Shown here: piece by piece, positions 1-9,174 of the stretch
Numbering within the stretch: position 1 is the first letter of the stretch
Layout: every line of letters starts with the position of its first letter
Source: Pseudoflavitalea rhizosphaerae
GTDB lineage: Bacteria; Bacteroidota; Bacteroidia; Chitinophagales; Chitinophagaceae
NCBI RefSeq assembly: GCF_003991355.1
Contig: NZ_RCSU01000009.1
Location: 1 to 64,000 of the forward strand
Reading direction: 5' to 3'
Length of the DNA stretch: 64,000 bases
Position numbers and translations under genes: made by a program
The notes under the pieces: model-generated
The model's input: only the letters and a program-made list of their open reading frames with translations
Told to the model about the DNA's origin: nothing
Database searches by the model: none

Positions 1-53
1 ATCTTTCGGCCCTACTTTTTCCTTTTCAAACCGCCTCTCTTGCGAGCGGGGTG

Positions 54-542
54 CAAAGGTAAGGGACCGCAGTATACTTACCAAATATTCTGTCAGCTTA
101 TTTTTCGATTTCCATCGACTTTTCAACTAACCAATACCTGAAAGAACTTGCTGTTTCTCAACGGGTTGCAAAGGTAAGTGGCTATCTCTTCTCATCCAAA
201 TCTTTCTTCACTTTTTTACCACCTTTTTTTCTTTCCCCTTTCCGTCTCATCATCGCCATTGCTTTGATTTTGAACGGGTTGCAAAGGTAGATGCTTTTCA
301 AATACTCACCAAATTTTTCTATCACTTTTTTTCATCTTCCCTGCTGCGGGTCAACCCTGAAATCTACAAAGAACTGCTTGTTTTTAAATGGGTTGCGAAG
401 GTAGGCCGTCTGAATATACTCACCAAATTTATTTTGAAATAAATCCGGTTTTCTTTCCGGTTTCCATCTTACCAATCATTTAAAGAACTCCCTGTTTTTT
501 AACGGGTTGCAAAGATAACAGTATTTCATTCATTCCAACAAA
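54..542 (-). promoter_or_regulatory. Array of five tandem minus-strand promoters, probably of an rRNA operon
   Basis: Read on the minus strand, five copies of the Bacteroidetes -7 element lie at 54-61, 169-176, 282-289, 396-403 and 510-517 (TACCTTTG three times, TACCTTCG, TATCTTTG). Each has a TTTG -33 element exactly 20 nt upstream (82-85, 197-200, 310-313, 424-427) or 21 nt upstream (539-542). The period is 113-115 bp. Each initiation region reads roughly CAACCCGTT. Three leaders carry GTTCTTT (minus strand of 141-147, 368-374, 482-488), resembling the boxA antitermination signal of rRNA leaders. All promoters point left out of the window. That the target is an rRNA operon is inferred from stacked promoters plus boxA; the gene itself is not visible. 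The remainder of 1-670 holds no convincing gene. Confidence 0.8.
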
Positions 543-670
543 TAAATTGCAATTATTCTCAAAATAATCCTATTTCCCTGGTATACATATATATTATGAA
601 GCTCATCCCCCTTTCTCATCTTCGCTCTCTCCCTTAAACAACGTATATTGTAGAGTATAAAACCATAGTT

Positions 671-1108
671 ATGAAAACCGCAATGCTGATATTCCTGTCC
701 TTGTTGTTTTCTCACCCCTCCTTCAGTCAGCACATACCTGCTGCACAAGTTCCACCGGCAATAACCAAAAGCTTCAGCAGTTATTTCCCCAATACCTCCA
801 AAGTAGAATGGGAAAAGAAAGGGAATCTATATGAGGCTGAATTCAATGTGAAAAGAGCGGACCATAAGGCCCTTTTCGAAAGCAATGGCAAACTCATCGT
901 ATATAAGAATGACATTCCGCAATCGCAACTCCCGGCCGCAGTAAAGCAAGCCATCCGTCAACAATATCCAAACTACAGGATCGATGATGTAGAGAGGATC
1001 GCCAGAAGAGGTCATGTTTATTACCAGGTAGAATTGAATGGCCAGCCGCAGGACCTCAAACTGGTATTCACCAAAGAGGGAAAACTGGATAATAGTAAGG
1101 GCTATTAG
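671..1108 (+). CDS. Secreted PepSY-like (BLIP-like fold) protein
   Basis: A 145-aa protein with a signal peptide (residues 1-20, ending FSQ). The mature part contains two similar halves of roughly 55 residues, each with a short helix (PPAITKSFSSYFP, then PAAVKQAIRQQYP) followed by beta strands with aromatic/charged pairs such as VEWEKKG and YYQVELNG. This is the layout of the PepSY-like DUF2874 family of Bacteroidetes, which are periplasmic or secreted proteins of unknown role. It stands alone: YihY follows 75 bp later in the same direction. The start is an ATG followed directly by a normal signal peptide. No catalytic residues are expected or seen. Confidence 0.75.
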   Translation: MKTAMLIFLSLLFSHPSFSQHIPAAQVPPAITKSFSSYFPNTSKVEWEKKGNLYEAEFNVKRADHKALFESNGKLIVYKNDIPQSQLPAAVKQAIRQQYPNYRIDDVERIARRGHVYYQVELNGQPQDLKLVFTKEGKLDNSKGY

Positions 1109-1160
1109 GTTTGGGTACCATCCTCCCCAGCAAAGCGGGCGGTATTGTTTTTTAACCCAG

Positions 1161-1179
1161 ATGACTATACCATAGTCAT
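1161..1179. promoter_or_regulatory. Palindrome just upstream of the YihY-family start
   Basis: ATGACTAT-acc-ATAGTCAT is a perfect 8-bp inverted repeat with a 3-nt centre, ending 4 bp before the preferred ATG at 1184. It could be an operator or a hairpin near the translation start. No T-run follows, so it is unlikely to be a terminator for the PepSY-like gene. Confidence 0.4.
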
Positions 1180-1183
1180 TCAT

Positions 1184-2116
1184 ATGGGGCTTAAAGATAC
1201 TTTACGAAAATTACCAGGTTGCCTGAAGAACACATTCAAGGAGTGGAACAATCGTATGCCTTTTGCCAGCAGCGCTGTCATATCTTATTATACCATATTC
1301 TCCCTTCCGGGCTTATTAGTAGTGATGATCAATGTGGCCGGTTATTTCCTGGGCCGCGAAGCGGTTACCAATCAGCTGACCCGTGAGCTGGGAGGGCTGA
1401 TCGGACAGGATGCCGCCCAGTACATTCAGAATGTTGTGGCTATGGCCAGCAAAACGAAAGATACCTGGATCGCTTCGGTGCTGGGGATTGTCACTCTCCT
1501 TTTCGGCGCCACGGGTGTATTTGTGAGTGTGCAGCAGATCTTCAATAATATCTGGGAGATCAAACCAAAGCCGAAAGGGAAGTTCCTGAAACTGATCCGC
1601 GATCGTCTCTTCTCATTTGGGCTGATATTAGCGATGGGCTTCATGTTGCTGGTATCTTTATTATTATCTACCCTGCTCAATGTGCTGAGCTCCTGGGTGG
1701 CTGGCTATTTATCAGAATCATTCCTGGTGATTTTCAAAATACTGGACCTCGCCTTTTCCATCACGTTCATCACTTTTCTATTTGCAGCTATGTTCAAATA
1801 CCTTCCGGATATTAAGATCAGCTGGAAAGCAGTTGTCCCCGGCGCGCTCCTGACCTCTGTATTATTTGTGATAGCGAAATTTGCATTGGGATTGTATTTC
1901 GGCACCAGCAATCCCGGTACTGCTTATGGAGCAGCAGGTAGTGTGATACTCATTATGCTCTGGGTTTCTTATTCCGGGCTTATCCTGTTGTTTGGCGCAG
2001 AGTTCACGAGGGAGTGGAGTAAATGTTCCGGCATGCGCGTAAAACCAACCGATGTGGCTGTCAAAACCGATGCAGCTCATTCAACCGGTTTGGGGAAGAA
2101 AGAACTGAAAAATTAA
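1184..2116 (+). CDS. YihY/BrkB-family inner-membrane protein
   Basis: 310-aa polytopic membrane protein. The family motif AISYYTIFSLPGLLVV lies near residue 30, followed by hydrophobic segments around 90-110, 145-170, 185-205, 215-240 and 250-275 and the typical C-terminal GAAGSVILIMLWVSYSGLILLFGAEFT. This is the YihY/BrkB family (formerly annotated as RNase BN); the function is unsettled and the ribonuclease label is known to be wrong for E. coli YihY. The reading frame is open back to a TTG at 1145, but ATG 1184 gives the family-typical N-terminus (GLKDTLRKLPGCLKNTFKEW) and avoids coding across the palindrome at 1161-1179. The charged C-terminal tail is cytoplasmic in the family model. Confidence 0.88.
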   Translation: MGLKDTLRKLPGCLKNTFKEWNNRMPFASSAVISYYTIFSLPGLLVVMINVAGYFLGREAVTNQLTRELGGLIGQDAAQYIQNVVAMASKTKDTWIASVLGIVTLLFGATGVFVSVQQIFNNIWEIKPKPKGKFLKLIRDRLFSFGLILAMGFMLLVSLLLSTLLNVLSSWVAGYLSESFLVIFKILDLAFSITFITFLFAAMFKYLPDIKISWKAVVPGALLTSVLFVIAKFALGLYFGTSNPGTAYGAAGSVILIMLWVSYSGLILLFGAEFTREWSKCSGMRVKPTDVAVKTDAAHSTGLGKKELKN

Positions 2117-2252
2117 TGCCGTTTATTATTTACAAATAACTGTTCGGTTTAGCGGATAACTATGATAATATTGCGGAGAAAATCAAATTCAGCAAACCTT
2201 CCAAGTATGCAACGAAAATACAGAAGGCTTTGTCCACTGCTAAAACCCTGCC

Positions 2253-3038
2253 ATGCGAAATTCCTTTACCCTGCTTTGTCTATTTTCCCTATTCCTCACA
2301 GGCTGCGTTTCTGAATCCTATTTTCAAAGTCCGATGCACAGCAATAATGCATCCTACAAAACCATCCCGATGCACTCAGACAGTATCGGGTCTGCCACTT
2401 ATATTGGCGGCAATTTTTTCCCGGGCTTTGCCAATCACAGGTTGAGGGACACGTATTTTGGCGGCAATGCCAGTTTGTTCAGGAGCCACAACTTTGGCAA
2501 TTTCCAGGGATATTATGGCCTGAATGCTACTGTAGGACAGTATCGCGTGAATTATAACAAGGATATCGATGGAGATCTGCAGACTTCTCCTTATTTCAAA
2601 CAGGGCGATCATTTCTTCGGAGCGGTTGGTGGTTCCGGAGGCATCAATGTAGTGAGTCCATTCAGAAAAGGAGAATGGCGTGTTCTCGGAGCAGAGTTAT
2701 CGTATCAGCAGGAGTTTGGCGATTATTACAAATTCAGGAATAAACTTCCGGACTCAGCAGTTCGTTATGTAGATAAAAGAGATCATTATTTTACCTGGGG
2801 ATTGAATACAGAGATCCTCGGCGATGTTGGCAAAAGCTGGCTGCTCGGATATAAAGCCGCCTACATCATGAACCTCCATACGCTGAGAAGTTACCAATCC
2901 GGCAACAGGCTTCATCCTGCCTATTTTTCTCAAACCATTCACCTGTCTCACCTGAATACTACCGGTTATGTACAAATGAATGCCGGAACAAGAGTGCTCA
3001 GCCTGCATTTCGGAGTGAATTACAGGCTAGGGAGATAA
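2253..3038 (+). CDS. Outer-membrane lipoprotein, hypothetical
   Basis: 261-aa protein with a lipoprotein signal (LFLTGC, lipid-modified Cys18). The mature part is rich in glycine and aromatic residues with alternating hydrophobic/polar strands (for example GNFQGYYGLNATVGQYRVNY) and ends in FGVNYRLGR, a barrel-like C-terminus. It probably forms a small beta-barrel or beta-rich surface lipoprotein. I do not recognise a named family. A -7-like TAATATTG lies at 2166-2173. The gene is monocistronic, since a bidirectional hairpin (3059-3088) follows its stop and the next gene is convergent. Confidence 0.65.
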   Translation: MRNSFTLLCLFSLFLTGCVSESYFQSPMHSNNASYKTIPMHSDSIGSATYIGGNFFPGFANHRLRDTYFGGNASLFRSHNFGNFQGYYGLNATVGQYRVNYNKDIDGDLQTSPYFKQGDHFFGAVGGSGGINVVSPFRKGEWRVLGAELSYQQEFGDYYKFRNKLPDSAVRYVDKRDHYFTWGLNTEILGDVGKSWLLGYKAAYIMNLHTLRSYQSGNRLHPAYFSQTIHLSHLNTTGYVQMNAGTRVLSLHFGVNYRLGR

Positions 3039-3058
3039 CTTATCAACTAATAATAAAG

Positions 3059-3092
3059 AACGGGAGCACCTACGCGGACGCTCCCGTTTTCA
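3059..3092. terminator. Bidirectional intrinsic terminator
   Basis: AACGGGAGC (3059-3067) pairs with GCTCCCGTT (3080-3088), a perfect 9-bp stem with a 12-nt loop followed by TTTT. It sits between the convergent lipoprotein gene (stop 3038) and the C25-like peptidase gene (stop 3128) and can serve both. Confidence 0.8.
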
Positions 3093-3127
3093 TTGCAAGC
3101 CATTGATAAAGCCTTACATTTTTCCTA

Positions 3128-5356
3128 TTATTTCATACTCAGATTGTGTTCTTTCAATATCCTGCGCGTTTTTTCCGCCTGTAATTTCAGCACTTCAGGA
3201 GTGCTGCTGCCAGCCATCAGCTCATTGCACATGGATACGATTCTCTCTTTCTGGTAAGAATGGAAGAACCATCCCAATGCTTCCACCACGGTGGTCCTGA
3301 CACTAAGGTCTTCTGCGGGATCAATAGCCAGGCTGATCAGCTTCGGCACTTCAGAATGGTAATTATAGTTCCTGAAAATGGTGATCTCGGCCAATCTTTC
3401 TTTCACGGGTTTGGATTTGTCCATCACCACTTTCATATCACGATTGATCTTGAAGGCTGTATAATCCTGTTGTTTCAGCAGGTATTCCAATTCTTCTTTT
3501 CCATTATGCAGGTGTGTATGTTTTGCATAGATGGAGGGTAGCATTTCTTTCACTTTTCTCGTATCCATGAAATCCAGGGCATCCTTTGCCTTACCTGCAA
3601 CGCGCTTCGAGTGACCATCATTGATATACAATTCTACCGCAGGAACAATCATTTCTTCGCTGCCAATATCGCTAAGCAGGTAAGCTGCCTGGCGGCGTAC
3701 AAACTCATAGGGATCATTGCAACCGGCCAGCAGTACAGTTTTGAAGTCGGCGTTATTGATCTGCGCAAGACATTTCAAAGCTTCCATTCGTACTACGCCG
3801 TAATTTGACTGAAAGTATTTATTACGAAGCATAGCAGACGCAGCAACACCTTTGATACGGAATATTTTTTCCATAGCCAGACACTGAACGTCTGCAGAAG
3901 GATGATTCAGTAATGTTTCCCAGTAAGCGGCATTGTTCTTTTGCAGCACAATGGCTTTGTTCAGATCGATGGATTTATTGCCGGCGAAACGGAAAGTTGG
4001 ATCACCAAAAAGATGAGTTTCCAGGTAGGCCACATGTTTCATCCAGTTGCCGGTCCTGACATTGTATTGCAACAATCCAAGCATCTCGTCTGGCCAGAGG
4101 TCCTGCAGCACACCAACGCTGTTGGCAAGCGCCACGATGGTTTTACCGTTGTTGAATGGATAGTATCCCGCCATATAATCATCGAGATGCAATGATCCGG
4201 TAAGACAGGCATCCACCATCACGAACCTCGCATTCGGTTGTACATTACGGATATCAGGTATAGCGAAGTCTGTACTGGCGTCGAAAATGGAATCAGCGAT
4301 CTTCACAGAATCCACAAACGCATCATCCATCCATGCCATCGGCACACCAAGACTTTCCGTGAATCCTTTTTTCGTTTTTTCCACATCTCCACCTTTTCTT
4401 TCCGCTGCTGCGCGCACTTTGCTGCGCAGGTATCTTCTGATATTTTCGATACTCGGCTGAGGATTGCTCACATAAGGATAACCGCTCAACAACTGCACAT
4501 CATCAGAACCATGATCATGGAAGATGGCCATATCCAATTCCTCACGCTGGATCTCGTTCATCAGTGTGAACTTCATATGCATATCCATTCTGAAGTTCAT
4601 GAACTTGATGGTGTTTCCAGGTTTGAAAAGATCAGGGAACTGTTCGCGCAATGAGATCTGCTCTCCTGCCCAGGCATTGAGCGATTCCGAATTATAACCA
4701 TGACCGGTATACACGAAGAAATCGTTCAGGGGATTGATCTTGCTTTTTTCAGCCACTACCTTGTTCAGGTAAGCGCGGATCTTTTCTACAGCATTTTCAC
4801 CTTTCTGAACCGGTGGTTTGATACGTGCGGTATAAATATCCATTTCGATGCGCTGCGGCGAAGTAGGGCTGAGTGCATAATAGAACAGGTTCTTTTGTGC
4901 GGAATCCTGTTTCAAAAAATTGAATTGAAGATCAAAATCATCATAGTATCTGTCAGAAGGAACACTGGATGATTTCCAATTCCTGCGCTGGTCCATTTTG
5001 AATGCAGAGGTCATATGCTGCGCATCGCGGACCATGGGAACAGGAATATCGCCTACCAGTACAGCGCCTTCCAGTTTGGGCGACTGCGCATACAGTTTTT
5101 GCAACACAGTTCTGATCTCATCCGGTTTCGACCAGTTATGGGATACGATATAAGTACCTAGACCTTCTTTCTCTACAGCTTTTTTATAAGCTATGATCTC
5201 ATTCTTTACACTACCGTAAGTTCCGGCATCAATCACTATGGCAAAGCTGGTAGGGCTGGCGATGCCGGGCTTTTCGATCTGCTGGGCTTCAGCATTGATT
5301 GTACCAAGTGCAAAGCAGATGCTCAGTACAGGGATGGAAATTCTTTTACTCATCAT
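3128..5356 (-). CDS. C25-like (gingipain-type, clan CD) cysteine peptidase with helical repeat tail, paralog 2
   Basis: 742-aa exported protein: signal peptide, then a C25-like catalytic region to about residue 460, then an alpha-helical HEAT-like tail (for example PYEFVRRQAAYLLSDIGSEE). C25 landmarks: PSDRYYDDFD near residue 135, DIYTARI near 175, the His-Gly dyad HDHG (His282), the nucleophile DACLTG (Cys384) and LFGDPTF near 451. His and Cys are about 100 residues apart, much further than in gingipains, so an insertion lies between them. No T9SS C-terminal sorting domain is seen. The frame is open to 5410, but ATG 5356/5353 gives a clean signal peptide and leaves 22 bp after the upstream paralog's stop (5379) instead of an overlap. 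Last gene of the operon starting at 15231. Activity and substrate are unproven. Confidence 0.78.
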   Translation of the reverse strand: MMSKRISIPVLSICFALGTINAEAQQIEKPGIASPTSFAIVIDAGTYGSVKNEIIAYKKAVEKEGLGTYIVSHNWSKPDEIRTVLQKLYAQSPKLEGAVLVGDIPVPMVRDAQHMTSAFKMDQRRNWKSSSVPSDRYYDDFDLQFNFLKQDSAQKNLFYYALSPTSPQRIEMDIYTARIKPPVQKGENAVEKIRAYLNKVVAEKSKINPLNDFFVYTGHGYNSESLNAWAGEQISLREQFPDLFKPGNTIKFMNFRMDMHMKFTLMNEIQREELDMAIFHDHGSDDVQLLSGYPYVSNPQPSIENIRRYLRSKVRAAAERKGGDVEKTKKGFTESLGVPMAWMDDAFVDSVKIADSIFDASTDFAIPDIRNVQPNARFVMVDACLTGSLHLDDYMAGYYPFNNGKTIVALANSVGVLQDLWPDEMLGLLQYNVRTGNWMKHVAYLETHLFGDPTFRFAGNKSIDLNKAIVLQKNNAAYWETLLNHPSADVQCLAMEKIFRIKGVAASAMLRNKYFQSNYGVVRMEALKCLAQINNADFKTVLLAGCNDPYEFVRRQAAYLLSDIGSEEMIVPAVELYINDGHSKRVAGKAKDALDFMDTRKVKEMLPSIYAKHTHLHNGKEELEYLLKQQDYTAFKINRDMKVVMDKSKPVKERLAEITIFRNYNYHSEVPKLISLAIDPAEDLSVRTTVVEALGWFFHSYQKERIVSMCNELMAGSSTPEVLKLQAEKTRRILKEHNLSMK

Positions 5357-5378
5357 TTTTTGTTCTGTTTTATTTTCA

Positions 5379-7586
5379 TCAGGGCAAAATCCAGGATTGT
5401 AAACGACCAATGGTTTGAATGGCTTCTGCCTTCAATACTCCAGGTATATCATTGGATGCAGTCAGTTTCCTGCAGGCATCGATGATCAGGGTTTTGTTAT
5501 AGGAATTGGAAAACCAGCCAAGCGCTTCGATAATATTCTTTCTCAGTTCCACGGGTTCTGACGCATCAGCAATTACCGGCAACAATTGAGGGATCAGCTG
5601 ATGGTAGTACATATTGCGCAGCAATCTTACTTTCTGGACCCTGGCCTGCTCTGTTGCGTTTTTATTGAGAATACCATTCAGGGTTTCTGCTGCGTCACGT
5701 TTACCATTAAGCGCCAGTTTTAGCAGCTCTTCATACTTTCCCTGGTTATCGTATTCAAAACTTAAGGCTGCTTTCTTCACTTCGATTTGTTTCAGCAACT
5801 CATCGCTGTTTAATACAGAGAGCGCGCGACCGGCAGTCCAGTTGGTCCTGGCATCATCAGGAAAAGCGATGAGCAGGTCCAGCAGTTGCGGGATAAATTG
5901 ATCATGCCCGGCTTTGGCGATCCATTCGGCGGATTTGCGTCGAACCAGCTCATAAGGATCATGCAGGGCCTTTCCCGCCACAGCCAGGTAGTTGGCATCA
6001 CCGGTGAGGCTGAGCAGGCGCAGCGCTTCCATTCTCAGGTTACGGCTGGATGCAGTATCGTAGATCTTCCTGAAAATCGGCGCATATTCTTTGGCGTCAG
6101 CTTCGAACATTCTTCTCATAGCCACCATTTGCCATACGATATCTTTTTTCCTCAGCTGTTCTTTCCAGTATCCCGGCGATCGTGTGGCTGCCAGCATTTT
6201 ATTGATGGATGCGGATTGCGCATGATCGAAATGGTAAGTAGGATCGCCATTCAGGGATGACTCAAGTGTATTGATGATCCTGCTCCATTGCCCTGCCCTG
6301 GCGCCATGCTCCAGGAGACCGATATGTTCGATGGTCCATTTGTCTTGCAATACATTGGTAGTATTGCCATGAGCCACCAGCGTTTGTCCATCACCGAAAA
6401 GATATGCTGCGGAGATATTATCAGGATGATGAAAAGAACCGTTGTAGCAGGCATTGAAGATCACGATCCTGCTTGCAGGCTTTATATTGGCAATTTCGCT
6501 GCTGTAGATATTACCGGAAGCTGCAAAAATAGAATCGGCAATCCGGAGCGAATCATTATCGAGAGCGCCATCGAACCAGTCAAGAGGCACACCGTATTTT
6601 TTGATCAGGGCTATTGTTGCCTGTTCTATATCCTGTCCTTTCTGAGCAGCCCTTCGCAGGGAACTGCGGAGGTATTGCCTGATATAAGACAGTGAAAAAT
6701 CCATATCATCTCCTGAAGGAGGATTATTGATGTATTGTTTTTCGATATCTCCATGTTCAGTAAAAATGGTGAGATCGAGACCGGGTCGTTGTATTTCACT
6801 GAACAACCTGTATTTCATTTTCTGGTCCATGGAAAAATGCAAAGCGCGATAACCGTTCGCATTCCTGAACACAGCAGGTAATGATTCCTGCAATGCGTGT
6901 TGCTCATGCATCCAGGAAGTAATGCTTTCCGAGTTGTAAGCACCGCCTGTAAATGCGATCATCTGGTCAAGCGGGTTCTTCGTGTTGCGTGCGGCCACAG
7001 CCTTATCCAGGAAACGGCTGATCTCCAGCACACGTGCAGCACCGGAGGCATGGCTCATGATCCTGCCGGAATAAAGGTCGGAGCGAATGGACTGCGGCGA
7101 CGACTCATCCAGTTCATAATAGAACCAGAGCGGGTTCTTATCGTCCTGCCCAATGGCCCTGAACTTCAGGTCTACATCATCATAGAACCTGTCGCTTGCA
7201 ACGGAGGATTGTTTACGATCGAATTTGATCTCATCCATTTTGAAGGCAGTGGTCATATGCTGTGCATTGCGGACCATGGCAACGGGCACATTACCGATCA
7301 GCACCATCCCTTCAAGAGCCGGGTATTTTTTTCGGATATCCATCAACGTATTACGCACATGATCAGGGTCTTTCCAATTTGCGGCCACAGCGTAAACGCC
7401 CAGCGCCTCTTTGGATTCCAGCATCTGGCAATACTGACGGAAAGATGGTGATGCCGCTACTTCTTCATCAGTTATAACGGCTATCACAGCATCTGTTCTC
7501 AGGGGCCGGGCAAGCAACTGCTGTGCAGCCGCCTGCTGAAAGAAAAAGGGTACGGACCCGAGCAAAAGTTTAAACAGGTGTTTCAT
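5379..7586 (-). CDS. C25-like cysteine peptidase with helical repeat tail, paralog 1
   Basis: 735-aa paralog of the downstream gene with the same architecture: signal peptide (1-21, ending AAAQ), C25-like domain and HEAT-like C-terminal helices (PYELVRRKSAEWIAKAG near residue 550). Visible landmarks are SDRFYDDVDL (131-140), LYSGRI (171-176), the catalytic pair TEHG (His278) and NACYNG (Cys380), and NGDPTYHF (446-453). The His-Cys spacing is again about 100 residues, so the insertion is a shared feature of the pair. It follows the DUF6850 barrel gene by 15 bp. Tandem retention of two intact catalytic pairs argues that both are used. Exported to the periplasm or surface by its signal peptide; how it is anchored is not visible. 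Confidence 0.8.
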   Translation of the reverse strand: MKHLFKLLLGSVPFFFQQAAAQQLLARPLRTDAVIAVITDEEVAASPSFRQYCQMLESKEALGVYAVAANWKDPDHVRNTLMDIRKKYPALEGMVLIGNVPVAMVRNAQHMTTAFKMDEIKFDRKQSSVASDRFYDDVDLKFRAIGQDDKNPLWFYYELDESSPQSIRSDLYSGRIMSHASGAARVLEISRFLDKAVAARNTKNPLDQMIAFTGGAYNSESITSWMHEQHALQESLPAVFRNANGYRALHFSMDQKMKYRLFSEIQRPGLDLTIFTEHGDIEKQYINNPPSGDDMDFSLSYIRQYLRSSLRRAAQKGQDIEQATIALIKKYGVPLDWFDGALDNDSLRIADSIFAASGNIYSSEIANIKPASRIVIFNACYNGSFHHPDNISAAYLFGDGQTLVAHGNTTNVLQDKWTIEHIGLLEHGARAGQWSRIINTLESSLNGDPTYHFDHAQSASINKMLAATRSPGYWKEQLRKKDIVWQMVAMRRMFEADAKEYAPIFRKIYDTASSRNLRMEALRLLSLTGDANYLAVAGKALHDPYELVRRKSAEWIAKAGHDQFIPQLLDLLIAFPDDARTNWTAGRALSVLNSDELLKQIEVKKAALSFEYDNQGKYEELLKLALNGKRDAAETLNGILNKNATEQARVQKVRLLRNMYYHQLIPQLLPVIADASEPVELRKNIIEALGWFSNSYNKTLIIDACRKLTASNDIPGVLKAEAIQTIGRLQSWILP

Positions 7587-7601
7587 TAAGGTTCAGTGGA
7601 T

Positions 7602-9152
7602 TTAATAGGTCATGCCAATGGTAAGGCAGGCAAAATTCCTGGACGCGTTGCCCAGCTGGCTGGCATTGATGCGTTTCCAGATATTCCCTTCCGCTTTTAC
7701 AAACAAAGAGGTTTCTGAACCACGTTTCAGGGGAAAACGGTATTCGGCCGACAGTCCGGCTTTGAACATATCGGATGAAAGCCATTCCTGGTCGGGGTTC
7801 AGCAAGCCATCTACCACAATATTGGATTGCAGTCCGGAGGGCACAAAATCGATATAATGATTGAAGCAATCGCGCAGTGCGATATTGGCGCTCCAGATGA
7901 AGTTCTTATTATCGGCAAACACAAGGTTTCGTGTAAATGACAACCTGTATTCATTTGCATCCACTGTATTCCTCGATCTCGGATTATGATAACGGTTATC
8001 CATACCTGAATAGATAACGGATGCCTGAACTATCCATTTAAAATCATCCTGGAACCTGTCTTTTATCCAACGGTAATGGAATGCTCCTTCATTGTAGAAA
8101 GTAGTGCTGAGAATTTCTGAGTTCACGAGTGGCGGCGGCTCCTTCCCTATCGCATCACCATAATGATTGTCCCTTCCATCTCCATCGAATGTTTTCCAAC
8201 TGGCTTCCCACTGATGGGAGAAAGAACCTGTAAGCAGCGTAGCATTGAGAGTTCCATGGTATTGCTGTTCTGTAAAATCTCCGTATGTCCTTGGCTGCAC
8301 GGTACCGTCTTCCGCATCTTCTTTCCTGTTGGAATAACCTGCGTCGAAGAGGAGACGGAAATTCTCTTTTTCCCACTGTAGCTGTACTGAACCGCCGAAA
8401 GTTTTACCGGAATAATACCGGGTTTCGGAAACGGTCTGGTCGCGGTAATAATACCCGAGCCCTGCAAGCCTGTACCTGTAATGGATATCATCATAGTTGC
8501 TGGTGGCAAAACTGAGTTTTTCTTTGTAGAAATTGAAGTTACCGGTTAAGCCCAGTTTCAGTGAGTTGGAAGCAGCCCAGATCAAAGAAGGGTTGAGTGT
8601 GATATCATTGGTATAGGCAAGTGGACGTGGATCATTTTGCCTGGCGCCGGTGCCTACTTTATAGCGGATGCCTGCGCCAAGGAAAAGCTTACGGCTATCA
8701 GTAACCGGAGTGGAGGCTTTCAGTTCCAGGTCATACAATTGTTTTTTCCAGTCGCCTCCCATCGAATCGGCCACCACATAGGGGTTACGCCTGTAGGGGT
8801 CCATTACATCAGACCACCTGATGTCATCATCCCATTTCTGATGGAAAGAAAATTTTCCGTAGAAGGAAGCATTTTGTAACGACTGGTATCTTTCAGAAAC
8901 AAAATGAAAATCCCTCGCAGTAGTTGGTTGCTGAGGTCTTTTCAGGTCTCCGTCCCCGATAGCTCCGCCGATATAAGTTCTGCCAATTGATGGTACCGGC
9001 AGCACAGAAAGACCTGCAGCATTTTGTGAACTGAGCCATGGATTCCGCAATGGCGCCACCTGCAGCTTTCCATTGACGGTACTCAGTGTATCCTGTGCAA
9101 TTACTGCAGTGCTGCAGAAAAGTGGAAGCAGGTATATGATTCGTTTCAACAT
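7602..9152 (-). CDS. DUF6850-family outer-membrane beta-barrel protein
   Basis: 516-aa protein with a signal peptide (1-19, ending VIAQ). The mature chain is rich in amphipathic strands (LFLGAGIRYKVG, FRLLFDAGYSNR, FKAGLSAEYRFPL) and ends in ACLTIGMTY with a terminal aromatic, as expected of an outer-membrane barrel. I recognise the family from its N-terminal WLSSQNAAGLSVLP region and its position after a DUF4876 lipoprotein and a TonB-dependent receptor. The 22-bp spacing from the DUF4876 gene and 15 bp to the first peptidase gene place it in the operon. Role unknown; it could be a pore or scaffold partner of the receptor complex. Confidence 0.72.
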   Translation of the reverse strand: MLKRIIYLLPLFCSTAVIAQDTLSTVNGKLQVAPLRNPWLSSQNAAGLSVLPVPSIGRTYIGGAIGDGDLKRPQQPTTARDFHFVSERYQSLQNASFYGKFSFHQKWDDDIRWSDVMDPYRRNPYVVADSMGGDWKKQLYDLELKASTPVTDSRKLFLGAGIRYKVGTGARQNDPRPLAYTNDITLNPSLIWAASNSLKLGLTGNFNFYKEKLSFATSNYDDIHYRYRLAGLGYYYRDQTVSETRYYSGKTFGGSVQLQWEKENFRLLFDAGYSNRKEDAEDGTVQPRTYGDFTEQQYHGTLNATLLTGSFSHQWEASWKTFDGDGRDNHYGDAIGKEPPPLVNSEILSTTFYNEGAFHYRWIKDRFQDDFKWIVQASVIYSGMDNRYHNPRSRNTVDANEYRLSFTRNLVFADNKNFIWSANIALRDCFNHYIDFVPSGLQSNIVVDGLLNPDQEWLSSDMFKAGLSAEYRFPLKRGSETSLFVKAEGNIWKRINASQLGNASRNFACLTIGMTY

Positions 9153-9174
9153 AAACTTGGTTTTAAGGGGATGG

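Noticed and set aside
4238-4654. 138-aa frame on the plus strand inside the C25-like gene
   Set aside because: Shadow frame, His/Ile-rich, antisense to a protein with clear catalytic motifs.
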